25,235 nt of DNA, from positions 1 through 25,235 of the forward strand of contig DAOSOK010000053.1 in the NCBI GenBank assembly GCA_035373905.1, given 5' to 3'. Shown here piece by piece: positions 14,437 through 23,068 of the stretch. The position numbers were made by a program, and so were the translations under genes. The notes beneath the pieces are model-generated. The model saw only the letters and a list, made by a program, of their open reading frames with translations. It was not told where the DNA came from and did no database searches. Within the stretch, counting starts at the first letter, position 1; every line of letters begins with the position of its first letter. Source of the stretch: Candidatus Ozemobacteraceae bacterium. GTDB taxonomy: Bacteria; Muiribacteriota; Ozemobacteria; Ozemobacterales; Ozemobacteraceae.

Positions 14437-17400
14437 ATGAAGAACCGTTTCGCGATCCTGTCGACCGTGATTCTCGTCACTGCGGTTGTCTTTGCTCTCG
14501 GATGTCTCGGGGGCGGCGGCAGTGGAACCGCACCGGCCGCGCCGGCCGATGTGACGGCGATCCGGGCGACGCTGAAAGGGTTCTTCGACGCGATCTCCTC
14601 GAGAGATCCGGTGAAGGCGGCAAACTACTTTTCCGCCCAGCGCCGCGCCTCAGGGGTCGCCGGAAGCAGCGTCGAACGCCTCTGGGTCCGCTCGTTCGGA
14701 AACGACATCAACAACCCCGCCGACGACGCGAGCTACACCTTCGATATCATGCGCTCCGAAATCTCCTGGAGCGAGGGACGATACGTCGTTCCCGCCACCT
14801 GTTTCGGCTTCGATGAGCCCATAGTGATCGTCTTCTATCTCGTCTTCGAGAACGGCGCGTATGCCATCGACGGGATCGGCGTCGACGGTGGCGAGGGAAA
14901 TCTCGCCGTGAACGCTTCGCTCGCCGAGTTTTTCCCTGCCCGTGAAGGCGACAAACTCTTCTACGCCATCGAGACTCAGGGCGTCCCGCGGACGGACTAC
15001 GGCATCCTCCAGACCGTGTCGGCGCCGACGAGCATCGACGGACGCATCGTGTACACGGTCGTCAGGTCACCTCTCGCCTTCTCGCAGCTCGACGCCACCC
15101 TCGGAACCGGCGGCATGCCCTACAGCTATGACGCCCCGCTCGGCTCGGTGCGCGATATTCGCCGTTCGATCGCGGCCGATCTCTTCCCCGGAAACGAGTC
15201 CTCCCAGCTCGAGGGAAGCTACCGGTTTGCCGTTACCGGCGGTCTCTTCTACTACGGCCCGAACAGCTCCTTCAACGGCGGAAAGCCCTGGAAGATTCTC
15301 AATGATCCGGTCGTGACCGGCGACGTCACCGTGGCCACCGTGACGTTCACCTACAAGGGCCAGACCGTCACCTGCACCAAGACCGCCACGGTCGGCGAAT
15401 ATGATCTGCTCGTGAATCTTCCGATGGCGGCCGGAGGCGCGGAACTCGCCGTTCCCATCGAGATCACGACGACCTATGCCGTTCCCGGGAATCCCTACTC
15501 GGCCGACACCGGCAGAACCGTGGAAAAGGCGGTCATCTACCTGCTGAAGAGCGTCGGCATCGGCGCTATCGAGGATTACGACCCCGCCACCGACAGGGTG
15601 CTGTTTTTCCAGACGGCCCTGAAGGGCTACGTCAACGGCACGGTGCTTGCCAACCCGGTGCGCGTGCTCGACCCGGGAGCCCTGGAAGCCGTGGCATACA
15701 AGGAGTTCACGCACGCGTTCGAGGCGGACGGCGGTGCCGAGCCCTATACCTGGACCGGCACCCTCCCGGCGGGCTTATCCATCTCGAAGGACGGCGTGAT
15801 TTCCGGCGCGCCTCGAGAGGTTGGCCCGCAGACATTCGAAGTCGTCGTGCATGATCGTTACGGCCAGGCGGCCACGTATTCTTCAATGATCAGCGTGACA
15901 GGAGACGCATTCGGCATCGTCGATCCGGGAAACCTGGGAGCCATCGTTGGCGTCGAGTTCCTGCGCTACATCGACGTGGCCGGCGCCGTCGGCGCGGTAA
16001 CCTGGACGAGTTCCGATCTTCCGGCCTGGCTCACGCTCGACCGCTCGAACGGCCTGTTGAAAGGTACCCCGACGGCGGCCGGCCCTTATTCGTTTACGAT
16101 CACCGTCACGGATGCCGCAACCTCGAAATCCGCCACCTGGAGCGGCATGATAAGCGTTCAGAGCGAGGCGTCGGTCTACGAGATCGTCGGGTCGCCGTCG
16201 GTGACCCTCCCGACTGGCGTCGTCGGTCTCGGGTATCGGTACGTCTTCACGACAACAAACGGACCTAATCCTTCCTCCTGGTCCCTCCCGGATGCAAATA
16301 TGCCGCCGGGCCTGACTCTCACCGCCGTGGCTTCCTCCGGCATTCTCGAGGGAACCCCCACAACGGCCGGGGCGTACGCGTTCCGCGTCAGGGTATACGA
16401 CGACCTCGGCTCGGGCACGATCTCCTGCTCGCTGCTCGTGAAAAATCGCATGACCTACGTGGCAACCCAGACGTCCGATACCGTGATCCGCGTGACGTTC
16501 GACAGAGCGGCGAACCTCTCCGCCATGACCAACCCCGCGGTGTACGCCGTCGAAAACTTCGAACTCGACCAGCTGTACCAAACGCCGATCAATCGGGAAT
16601 GGATCGTCCCGACGACCGTTACCGCCGACCGGACCGGGTTGTTCGCCGATCTCGCGTTCGGTTCGCCGCTTCCCTCGACGAACGCCACGCTGAAGCTGAA
16701 CGTCTCCGGCCTGATGTCGGCAGACGGGAACTACCTCGCGTCGGGGCCGTCTGTCGACATCGGGAATCGCCTCGTGTTCCGCGACTTCAAGAGTTGGTCG
16801 AAGCTGGGTTTCTCGGAAACTCTGCCGCAGAAAATCATCCTGCCGCCCCTCAACGACAACCGGATCTTCTTCCTCATGAATAATGCCGTTCACGAACGCC
16901 GACTGAACATCTCAGGCAATACGTTTACCCAGTCGCTTCCCGAGGGCTACGACGGCCAGTGGTTCAAGCCGATCGCCTCCAGTTGGATGTTCCAGGACAT
17001 GTATGTCGCCAGCGACGCCATGGGCAACCTCTCATCGGTTCATTTGATCGCGCAGGGAATTCCTCCGTATAGTGGAATATATTTCCAGTATCAGAACCTC
17101 GTCGGCGGGGTTCCCTCGGCGACCATCTCGAGCGAATCGACCGGGCTCATGCTCTCGGGCACGGCGTTCTACGGGAAGGGAGAGTTCTACAACGGCGCCC
17201 GCATGGCATTCAATATGGCCGGAACGGAGATGGAAAGCGCCAACCTTCAGTTGCCGGGTATCCCGAGGGTCACCTCGATCAATTTGCCGTCAGGGGTCAT
17301 GGCCATGGATTACTACCAGTTCTCGAACTCGTATCCCGTGGACATCATGGCGATCACCGCCGACCGCACCATCAGGTCATACAGTCTTGATGAATACGGT

Positions 17401-17706
17401 TCGATCATGACGGCGCCCATGACCCACACGCTGGCCCCGGCCGCCGGATCGACGGGCGTTCCCTTCGGCTACGACTGGCTCGAAGACGATTCGGCGTATC
17501 ATCTCGTAGCCGATCCCGACAGAAACAGCATTTACAAACTTGTAAACCAGAACGGCGGCTGGTCGACGGTCTGGGAGATCGGCCTCCGGCAAGACACCGC
17601 CATGGCCGTGTGGGGCAGCGTTCGTACTCCCTTCTGGATCAAAAAATACCGGGGCAGAATCTTCGTCGCCGACGCCGACGGCATCAGCATGTTCGAAGAA
17701 TACTAA
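14437..17706 (+). CDS. Large lipoprotein with three putative-Ig (He_PIG) domains
   Basis: The 1089-residue protein has a type II signal peptide ending in the lipobox ALGC (C23) followed by a Gly/Ser/Ala/Pro tether. Residues about 37-150 (ADVTAIRATLKGFFDAISSR..) resemble an NTF2/SnoaL-like or DUF4878-type domain. Three putative-Ig repeats then follow at about 418-489, 506-574 and 592-668, each with the TLPAGLSIS..GVISGAP or PPGLTL..GILEGTP signature and a closing T(F/Y)xFxVxVxD strand. The last ~400 residues are beta-rich and repetitive (FKPIASSWMFQDMYVASDAM, FVADADGISMFEEY), possibly a propeller. It is probably tethered to the outer membrane and displays adhesion-like modules. GAGGT lies eight bases before ATG 14437. 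A T-tailed hairpin follows the stop. It is divergent from the AbiEi-TPR-winged-helix regulator, which may control it. Confidence 0.88.
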   Translation: MKNRFAILSTVILVTAVVFALGCLGGGGSGTAPAAPADVTAIRATLKGFFDAISSRDPVKAANYFSAQRRASGVAGSSVERLWVRSFGNDINNPADDASYTFDIMRSEISWSEGRYVVPATCFGFDEPIVIVFYLVFENGAYAIDGIGVDGGEGNLAVNASLAEFFPAREGDKLFYAIETQGVPRTDYGILQTVSAPTSIDGRIVYTVVRSPLAFSQLDATLGTGGMPYSYDAPLGSVRDIRRSIAADLFPGNESSQLEGSYRFAVTGGLFYYGPNSSFNGGKPWKILNDPVVTGDVTVATVTFTYKGQTVTCTKTATVGEYDLLVNLPMAAGGAELAVPIEITTTYAVPGNPYSADTGRTVEKAVIYLLKSVGIGAIEDYDPATDRVLFFQTALKGYVNGTVLANPVRVLDPGALEAVAYKEFTHAFEADGGAEPYTWTGTLPAGLSISKDGVISGAPREVGPQTFEVVVHDRYGQAATYSSMISVTGDAFGIVDPGNLGAIVGVEFLRYIDVAGAVGAVTWTSSDLPAWLTLDRSNGLLKGTPTAAGPYSFTITVTDAATSKSATWSGMISVQSEASVYEIVGSPSVTLPTGVVGLGYRYVFTTTNGPNPSSWSLPDANMPPGLTLTAVASSGILEGTPTTAGAYAFRVRVYDDLGSGTISCSLLVKNRMTYVATQTSDTVIRVTFDRAANLSAMTNPAVYAVENFELDQLYQTPINREWIVPTTVTADRTGLFADLAFGSPLPSTNATLKLNVSGLMSADGNYLASGPSVDIGNRLVFRDFKSWSKLGFSETLPQKIILPPLNDNRIFFLMNNAVHERRLNISGNTFTQSLPEGYDGQWFKPIASSWMFQDMYVASDAMGNLSSVHLIAQGIPPYSGIYFQYQNLVGGVPSATISSESTGLMLSGTAFYGKGEFYNGARMAFNMAGTEMESANLQLPGIPRVTSINLPSGVMAMDYYQFSNSYPVDIMAITADRTIRSYSLDEYGSIMTAPMTHTLAPAAGSTGVPFGYDWLEDDSAYHLVADPDRNSIYKLVNQNGGWSTVWEIGLRQDTAMAVWGSVRTPFWIKKYRGRIFVADADGISMFEEY

Positions 17707-17716
17707 TACGCATACG

Positions 17717-17758
17717 AGAAACACTCCTCAGGCTTCGGCGGGGGAGTGTTTCTTTTTG
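17717..17758 (+). terminator. Rho-independent terminator after the lipoprotein gene
   Basis: An 11-bp stem (AGAAACACTCC 17717-17727 with GGAGTGTTTCT 17743-17753) encloses a GC-rich loop containing CTTCGG and runs into a T-tract (TCTTTTTGG). Downstream, the AT-rich palindromic stretch 17776-17796 (TATCGATA, GATATATATC) separates it from the stop of the convergent kinase gene. Confidence 0.85.
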
Positions 17759-17793
17759 GTGGTAGGGAGATACGTTATCGATAGTGATATATA

Positions 17794-20586
17794 TCAGGTC
17801 TGACGGAATATCAGATGGCGGTTCAGGAGATCGGCAAGGTCGGTGATCAGGTAAGGCTTGCGAATGCTGGCCGTGAAGCAGAAATTTTCGGGGTGTAAGA
17901 TCGCGGGGTCTTCGACGTATCCGCTCGAGACGAAAACCGGCAGGTCGGGGAACGACATCCTCAATTCCCGTATTGCTTCCTTCCCGCCCATGCCGTCTGG
18001 GATCGTCAGGTCGAAGAAGGCTGCGCGGATCGATTCCCCCGTATCCCGGGACTCGGCGAAAATCCTTAGCGCCTCGCGGCCATCACCGGCCATGACGACG
18101 CTGTAGCCCATGGATTGGAGCATCTGTCCCAGCACATCGCGAATCACGGTCTCGTCGTCCATGATCAGAATGGTGCCCGAACCCCGGTGTTGGTGCAGTC
18201 TGCAGCCGTCAGCCGTCCCGGCGATGCTGCCTGACGCGGGAAAATACAGATGGAACGTTGATCCCTTTCCCTGCTCCGATTCGACGAGAATGAGCCCGTC
18301 GTGCTTCCGCATGATGGAGTAACAGATCGAGAGGCCGAGACCGTTTCCCAACTGCTTCGTCGAGAAAAAAGGGTCGAAGATCCGGCCGAGCAGGTCCCCG
18401 GGAATCCCGACGCCTGAATCGGCGATGGACACTCGGACATATTTGCCCGCTCCGAGAGAGGGAACTTCGCCGCTTTTCAGGTGCATGTTGCCGGCGGTGA
18501 TGACGATCCGGCCGCCGCGAGGCATCGCCTGCTGGGCGTTGATCACGATGTTGCTGATCACCTGGCCGACCTGGTTCTCGTCGAACTCGCAGAGCCAAAG
18601 ATCTTGCTCGAACTTGAAATTGCACAAGATATTCGAGCCCGAGAGAGCGAATGCAGCGCTGTCCTCGAGGACGTCCGTCAGCCGTCCCGCCTTGCGTTTT
18701 GGAGCGCCTCCCTTCGAGATGGAAAGCAGCTGCTGGGTCAGGTCGCGGGCCCTGGAAAAGACGCCGAGAGCCTTGTCGAGATGTCGTAGGACGTCTTCCG
18801 GATTGTTTCTGTGCATCCTGGCAAGGTCGAGATGACCGAGAATCCCGCACAGGAGATTGTTGAAGTCGTGCGCGATGCCGCCGGCGAGCAGACCGAGCGA
18901 ATCGAGTTTGTCGATGCGCCGCAGGCTCTCCATCATTTTCAGCTTCTCCGTCATATCACGGATGACGGTGACGATGCCGGTGATGGCGCCCGTGCGGTCC
19001 CTGAGGGGCGCTGCCGAAGCTGAAATCTCATGCCGGCCGCCGGCTCTCGAAACGAACTCGGAATGCCCTGCGGTTTCGACGATGCGACCGGTCCTGACGG
19101 CCTCTTCGAAGAGGCTCGCGAAAGCCTTCGAGGTGCTTTCGGGGGAGGCGGCCAGCACGGTCTCGAAGGGACGCCCCAGGGCCTCGTCCTGGGACTGGCC
19201 GGTGATGTCTTCGGCGACCTTGTTCATGATCTGGATCCGGCCTTCGATATCCGTCGTGATCACGCCGTCCCCGATGCTTCTGAGCGTGGTCGCCAGCTGT
19301 TCCTTTTCTGCCGATATTGCCGCTTCCGCGTTTTTTCTGTCGGTGATATCGATGGAATATCCGGCGACGGACGGAGGATTTCCGCTGATCGTGATGGGAA
19401 AGGTGATGTTCGTATACCACCGGCCGTTTACCAGGGTTTCATAGGAAAACTCCCGGCCTTCACGCAGAACGATGCGATCGCCGTCATTCATCCGGCCTGC
19501 CGCCTCCGGCGGGAAAAGGTCATTCGCCTGCTTCCCGATCATTTCTGGAATAGGCTTTCCCAAAAGGCCCTCGTGATTTCGGCTCAGAATGGTATATTTC
19601 AGAGTATCATCTTTGATATATATATATGCAGGACTATGGTCGAGGAACTGCCGGAATACTTCTTCGTTCTCGCGCAACGCGAGATCGCTCCGTAAACGCA
19701 GGAGCATCGTTCCGGCCTGGAGAGCGATCATCTCGATGCAGCGTCGTGACTCGGCCGGGATCGAGTCATGCACGTGCGAAGCCAGGTTGAGAACGGCGAC
19801 GAGCCGATCGCCGCTCTTCACCGGGATGACGGCGATTCCGCGAAGGCGTTCCCTCATGATGATTCCTCGGTCATTCGGAAAAGACTCCGGATGGTTGACG
19901 TAGAGAGGCCCGCTGTCTCGAAGCATTTTCAGGCGCGGCGAATCGGCCTCAAACCGGGTTACGGCGGAGATATACTCGTTCGACAAGCCGTGATGCGCGA
20001 TTAATTCGAGCGAGCCTGTACGATGGTTGACGACATAGAAACCGCCGCAGTCGACACAGTCGAGCTGAAGACCTGCGTGAAGCACCTTTTCCGCCGCTTC
20101 GCGGAGATCCCTGCAGGAATAGAGATTGTGAACGACGTCGTGATAGATTTTTTCCATCCGCGCGGAGACGATGCGTTCCGTCACGTCGCGGTCGGAACCA
20201 CGGAATCCGAGCATGCGGCCGCCCCCGTCGATGATCGGCTCGGCGTTGCTCTCGAGATATAGATAATTTCCGTCCCGGCGGCGCCAGCGGATGATCCAGC
20301 GCCGCCAACCGCGCTTTTCGGCGAGAAGGCCCGAAAGTTCCGCCTTGACCCAGGCGCTGTCATCCGGATGCATGAACGGAAAGGCCGGTTTCCCGAGGAA
20401 CTCCTCCGGAGAATAACCCAGGATCGCCTGCAACATCGCATTGGACGACGTGTGACGGCCTTCGAGGTCCATCGTCCAGATCCATTCCCCGGTCAGTTCG
20501 GCGATGGCGCGGTATCGTTCCTCGCTCTCGCGGAGACGTTGCTCGGCATGGAATCGTTCCATGGCGTCTGACGCACGTGTGTCCAT
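17794..20586 (-). CDS. Hybrid sensor histidine kinase (PAS-GAF-PAS-PAS-HisKA-HATPase-REC)
   Basis: The 930-residue soluble kinase has PAS (about 21-140, EERYRAIAELTGEWIWTMD), GAF (160-300), PAS (308-435, with FRQFLDHSPAYIYIKDD) and a third PAS (445-570, TTLRSIGDGVITTDIEG). The H-box GGIAHDFNNLLCGILGHLD carries phospho-accepting H573. The ATPase domain has N683 (VINAQQAM), the G1 box ADSGVGIP, the F-box FDPFFSTK and the G2 box GNGLGLSI. A C-terminal receiver has the acidic pair in LIMDDE, phospho-acceptor D859 (FFDLTIPDGMGG) and the Lys in SIRKPY. All catalytic residues are present. The HDFNN kinase type often works with a separate phosphotransfer protein, and none is in the window. ATG 20586 is chosen because GAGGAAG is four bases upstream; the open frame extends to 20703 with in-frame ATGs lacking Shine-Dalgarno sequences. 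No membrane segment is seen, so the signal is likely cytoplasmic. Confidence 0.93.
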   Translation of the reverse strand: MDTRASDAMERFHAEQRLRESEERYRAIAELTGEWIWTMDLEGRHTSSNAMLQAILGYSPEEFLGKPAFPFMHPDDSAWVKAELSGLLAEKRGWRRWIIRWRRRDGNYLYLESNAEPIIDGGGRMLGFRGSDRDVTERIVSARMEKIYHDVVHNLYSCRDLREAAEKVLHAGLQLDCVDCGGFYVVNHRTGSLELIAHHGLSNEYISAVTRFEADSPRLKMLRDSGPLYVNHPESFPNDRGIIMRERLRGIAVIPVKSGDRLVAVLNLASHVHDSIPAESRRCIEMIALQAGTMLLRLRSDLALRENEEVFRQFLDHSPAYIYIKDDTLKYTILSRNHEGLLGKPIPEMIGKQANDLFPPEAAGRMNDGDRIVLREGREFSYETLVNGRWYTNITFPITISGNPPSVAGYSIDITDRKNAEAAISAEKEQLATTLRSIGDGVITTDIEGRIQIMNKVAEDITGQSQDEALGRPFETVLAASPESTSKAFASLFEEAVRTGRIVETAGHSEFVSRAGGRHEISASAAPLRDRTGAITGIVTVIRDMTEKLKMMESLRRIDKLDSLGLLAGGIAHDFNNLLCGILGHLDLARMHRNNPEDVLRHLDKALGVFSRARDLTQQLLSISKGGAPKRKAGRLTDVLEDSAAFALSGSNILCNFKFEQDLWLCEFDENQVGQVISNIVINAQQAMPRGGRIVITAGNMHLKSGEVPSLGAGKYVRVSIADSGVGIPGDLLGRIFDPFFSTKQLGNGLGLSICYSIMRKHDGLILVESEQGKGSTFHLYFPASGSIAGTADGCRLHQHRGSGTILIMDDETVIRDVLGQMLQSMGYSVVMAGDGREALRIFAESRDTGESIRAAFFDLTIPDGMGGKEAIRELRMSFPDLPVFVSSGYVEDPAILHPENFCFTASIRKPYLITDLADLLNRHLIFRQT

Positions 20587-20732
20587 CAAACTTCCTCGTC
20601 GCTTCATAGTGCTGAACTGCCGCACGGACATGATCGGGCTCATCAGCCGGCGGCACAGACGCATGTCTTTTTCTTCGCGTCTGCAAACAAATATATCATG
20701 CAACGCCTGAAACAGCCAGTGTCATGCAGGGG

Positions 20733-20748
20733 AAACGGCTGGCCGTTT
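20733..20748. other. Small AAACGG/CCGTTT inverted repeat upstream of the kinase gene
   Basis: AAACGGC-TG-GCCGTTT is a near-perfect dyad in the 238-base gap between the frameshifted gene (ends 20825) and the kinase start (20586). It could be a weak terminator for the former or an operator for the kinase. No clear -35/-10 pair was found in the gap; AT-rich GATATATTTG (20689-20698 on the minus strand) is the best -10-like stretch. Confidence 0.3.
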
Positions 20749-20824
20749 TGCATCACGGGGATACGAGAGGGAACGTAAGGGTCGACCTCATTTCTCCGGG
20801 GGGCGCATCATTGTATTGAATGTC

Positions 20825-21443
20825 TCAGTGGATGATTCGATGAAGTTCCTCGAAACTGGATTTTAGCCGCTCGATATCCTCCGCCCGCGGCTGTGAGGTC
20901 AGGTCTTTCGTGAGCTCGTCCTGGAACCGGGCGGCGGAGGTGATGGGAAATGCGGTCCGTATCGTGCCGTCGTGGCCGATGATGAGGCAGAAGCCCGTTT
21001 CGGTGGGAATACGACCGAGGGCCGGCGGTTCAGGCGGTGCGAGTCGGAATGCGTGGCCCGGGGTGAGCGGCATCGCGTATGCCACGAGATCGATGATCTG
21101 CACGGAGCTCGTGTCGAATCGCGCCGAGGCGGACTGTACCTCGCGCATGAGCCTTTCGAGACGATCGGATGGCGGCCCCTTCCAGAAGCGGATGACCAGG
21201 TGCGTGGTCCCCCGTCAGCGACGCCCCGAACAGCGCATGATCGATCCGCACCTGGTAATGCGTCGTCGCATCTGCCGACGCATACGTCGCCCACCCGACC
21301 CTGAACGACGCCGGCCGAATCTCCGAAATCTTCGGAGCCAGGAGATGCTCCCCGCTTGATCTGAAGACATGTTCAAAACACCTCGCCGCGTCTGGAACCG
21401 CGAGGACCAGCGCAAAAAGGGCGACCAGCATGCGTACTCTCAT
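20825..21443 (-). pseudogene. Frameshifted secreted Fn3/thioredoxin-like gene
   Basis: Two minus-strand frames make one sensible protein of about 205 residues if one base is removed from the run of five C at 21209-21213. The first frame (21443 downward) gives a signal peptide (MRVRMLVALFALVLAVPDAA) and an Fn3-like strand set (LLAPKISEIRPASFRVGWAT). Removing one G on the coding strand reads straight into THLVIRFWKGPPSDRLERLM and on to the stop at 20825. The second part resembles a thioredoxin-fold domain (IRFWKGPPSD.., QIIDLVAY, GFCLIIGHDGTIRTAFP), but the CxxC is missing and GPPSD stands in its place. Without correction, the first frame ends near 21030 with an Arg-rich nonsense tail. This may be a true pseudogene, a phase-variable tract or an assembly error. 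A weak AGGCGGA lies upstream of ATG 21443. Confidence 0.6.
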
Positions 21444-21543
21444 GATATCCGCCTATTTCTTCAACATGGAATTTCCAGATGCATGATGAAACGACGCCGG
21501 CATCGTTGACGACCAGGACGCAAGGAAGCGATCCGTCGTTCAT
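21373..21543 (-). pseudogene. Possible gene remnant overlapping the frameshifted gene
   Basis: A minus-strand frame, open from about 21586, contains ATG 21543. It reads MNDGSLPCVLVVNDAGVV and then SSCIWKFHVEEIGGYH, which looks like genuine protein with GC-rich codons. It then runs over the start of the frameshifted gene as Arg/Gly-rich nonsense and stops at 21373. No Shine-Dalgarno sequence precedes the ATG. The likeliest reading is the C-terminal scrap of an older upstream gene. Family not recognised. Confidence 0.3.
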
Positions 21544-21551
21544 GCGATACG

Positions 21552-21707
21552 ATGTATTCCCAGGCGTACTTCCGCCTCTCGAAGTATATCAGGCATCCGG
21601 TCCTTCTTCTCGTCATGTTTCAAAAATCTCGCGTCTCGCCGGATGAGAAAGGCGTGCTGGATGCATCCGAAGCGAATATGTATGAGAACATCGCGAATCT
21701 GAAATAG
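21552..21707 (+). CDS. Small ORF of 51 residues, doubtful
   Basis: ATG 21552 to TAG 21705-21707 encodes a short, charge-balanced peptide (MYSQAYFRLSKYIRHPVLLL, then KSRVSPDEKGVLDASEANMY). There is no clear Shine-Dalgarno sequence or promoter, and the reading frame is open back to 21510. It lies in the 432-base gap between the frameshifted gene and folE2. It could be a tiny gene or a remnant. Beyond this, the gap holds the minus-strand scrap ending near 21586 and the folE2 promoter. Confidence 0.25.
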   Translation: MYSQAYFRLSKYIRHPVLLLVMFQKSRVSPDEKGVLDASEANMYENIANLK

Positions 21708-21797
21708 AGGTCTCTATACCAAGTCGCGATCGTTCGACGGATTCGTGAGATGCCTGGCGCCGAGAGATCTGTCGGGAAAGACGGATCAAGGGCAACC

Positions 21798-21826
21798 TTG
21801 GCTTCCGGCTGGAATTCGGTTACAAT
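21798..21826 (+). promoter_or_regulatory. Promoter of folE2
   Basis: TTGGCT (21798-21803) and TACAAT (21821-21826) are separated by 17 bases, giving a start near 21833 and a leader of about 43 bases to ATG 21876. I saw no convincing Zur-like dyad around it. Confidence 0.6.
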
Positions 21827-21875
21827 CTGCCGATCCGGAATTTGAGATTTGCCGTCGGAAGAAAGAGTTTCAGCC

Positions 21876-22697
21876 ATGCCGTTGCACGATACACAATCCA
21901 TGCGCGATCATCGGGCAATCCCGCTCGACAACGTCGGGGTCACGGGGTTGCGCATTCCCATCACTGTTCTCGACCGGGCGCAGGGACGCCAGGAAACGGT
22001 GGCCCAGGTGTCGCTTTCGGTGAGCCTCCCTCACCAGTTCAAGGGGACCCACATGAGTCGATTCATCGAGGTCCTCAACCGGCATCGGGGCGAGGTTACG
22101 ATGAATACGGTTCCAACGATCCTCGCGGATTTGAAGACCCGCCTCGATGCCGAAAAAGCCCGCGTCGAAGTGGAATTCCCGTACTTTCTCGAACGGGAGG
22201 CCCCGGTTTCCAGGGCCAGGGCTCTCATGGACTATGAATGCCTGTTTATCGGGGAAGCCAACGGCAACAGGGAGGATTTTATCCTGGGCGTCGCCGTTCC
22301 CGTGACGAGCGTTTGCCCCTGCAGTAAATCGATCAGCGAATATGGGGCCCACAACCAGCGGGGAATCATCGAAATCCGTGTCCGTTGCCGGAAGTTGCGC
22401 TCCGGGTTGCGAGACCTCGTCTGGATTGAAGAATTGATCCAGATTGCGGAAGAATCTGCCTCCGCGCCGGTCTACCCCATGCTCAAACGACCTGATGAAC
22501 GACATGTCACGATGCTGGCCTACGACAACCCTGCGTTTGTCGAAGACATGGTGCGGAATGTCGCCCAACGGCTGCAGAATGACCCCCGGATAACCTGGTT
22601 CGCCATCAAGGCCACCAACCAGGAAAGCATTCACAACCACAACGCCTTCGCCCAGATCGAATGGAAACGGGCTTCAGCCTCGAGGAAAACCACCTGA
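21876..22697 (+). CDS. folE2: GTP cyclohydrolase FolE2 (type IB)
   Basis: The 273-residue enzyme converts GTP to 7,8-dihydroneopterin triphosphate, the first step toward folate and, through QueD, queuosine. Type IB diagnostics are present: the N-terminal RDHRAIPLDNVGVTGLRIPI, KGTHMSRFIEVLNRHRGE, the catalytic-Cys motif SVCPCSKSISEYGAHNQRG and the C-terminal SIHNHNAFAQIE. Type IB enzymes are metal-flexible and are often kept for zinc limitation or as the only FolE. No folate or queuosine gene is adjacent. ATG 21876 gives the family's normal N-terminus, and the in-frame TTG 21849 lacks a ribosome-binding site. The Shine-Dalgarno sequence is weak (AAAGAG). The gene has its own promoter. The codon pattern is slightly less GC-biased than that of the big signalling genes. 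Confidence 0.95.
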   Translation: MPLHDTQSMRDHRAIPLDNVGVTGLRIPITVLDRAQGRQETVAQVSLSVSLPHQFKGTHMSRFIEVLNRHRGEVTMNTVPTILADLKTRLDAEKARVEVEFPYFLEREAPVSRARALMDYECLFIGEANGNREDFILGVAVPVTSVCPCSKSISEYGAHNQRGIIEIRVRCRKLRSGLRDLVWIEELIQIAEESASAPVYPMLKRPDERHVTMLAYDNPAFVEDMVRNVAQRLQNDPRITWFAIKATNQESIHNHNAFAQIEWKRASASRKTT

Positions 22698-22819
22698 CCG
22701 CGAGGCTTCCGATCTTCACGGCCTGCATCGGCGCGAAAAAGCTCAGGTCTGACGCGCAAACGCTCCTGGGCGATCGCGGTCTGACTCGCGTTCCCTATGC
22801 GACCGTTCGTATTCCTTGA
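22661..22819 (+). CDS. Small overlapping ORF of 52 residues, doubtful
   Basis: It starts inside the last 37 bases of folE2 in another frame and stops at TGA 22817-22819. The peptide (METGFSLEENHLTARLPIFT, then GDRGLTRVPYATVRIP) has acceptable composition but no Shine-Dalgarno sequence, promoter or recognised family. It is listed because the 371-base gap 22698-23068 holds little else: a -10-like TATAGT at 22885-22890 with TTGGAG 18 bases upstream, and the repeat at 22947-23010. Confidence 0.2.
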   Translation: METGFSLEENHLTARLPIFTACIGAKKLRSDAQTLLGDRGLTRVPYATVRIP

Positions 22820-22860
22820 TAATCAAGAGCGTATCGACATCCCGACGGGCGGTACTGGCG

Positions 22861-22890
22861 TTGGAGAATCTCGGCAGGTCGCGGTATAGT
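22861..22890 (+). promoter_or_regulatory. Possible promoter reading into the repeat
   Basis: TTGGAG (22861-22866) and TATAGT (22885-22890) are separated by 18 bases. Transcription would start near 22897 and pass through the inverted repeat toward the HNH gene, giving a leader of about 170 bases. No better promoter was found for the HNH gene. Confidence 0.3.
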
Positions 22891-22946
22891 GTTCCACATG
22901 GTACTACTCGTCACAAGGAACACGACAATCACCCGCATACTCGATA

Positions 22947-23010
22947 CCGTTCGTGCTGAGCTTGTCGAAGCACGAATGCACTCGCCCTTCGACAAGCTCA
23001 GGGCGAACGG
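22947..23010. repeat. Nested inverted repeat, copy 2 (64 nt, REP/MITE-like)
   Basis: Arms beginning CCGTTCG and ending CGAACGG match at 22 of 24 positions. The left arm contains the internal hairpin TTCGTGCT/AGCACGAA, and the right arm has CCCT/AGGG flanking CTTCGACAAGCTCAGG. This is the compact form of the element also found at 2449-2536. The two mismatched positions between arms (TG against CC) are the same in both copies, so the two half-hairpins look conserved rather than random. It sits 58 bases upstream of the HNH gene. Confidence 0.8.
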
Positions 23011-23068
23011 CTGTGCCTTGTCGGTCTGGAGGAATTATATATTACTCATGATAGCTGTTGCCTAACAT

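Noticed and set aside
13266..14816. Plus-strand 516-residue ORF over the regulator and lipoprotein start
   Set aside because: It runs through the divergent gap and ends in Arg-rich nonsense inside the lipoprotein gene.
22795..22995. Minus-strand 66-residue ORF over repeat copy 2
   Set aside because: Its sequence (ASTSSARTVSS..) is the typical spurious translation of this inverted repeat.
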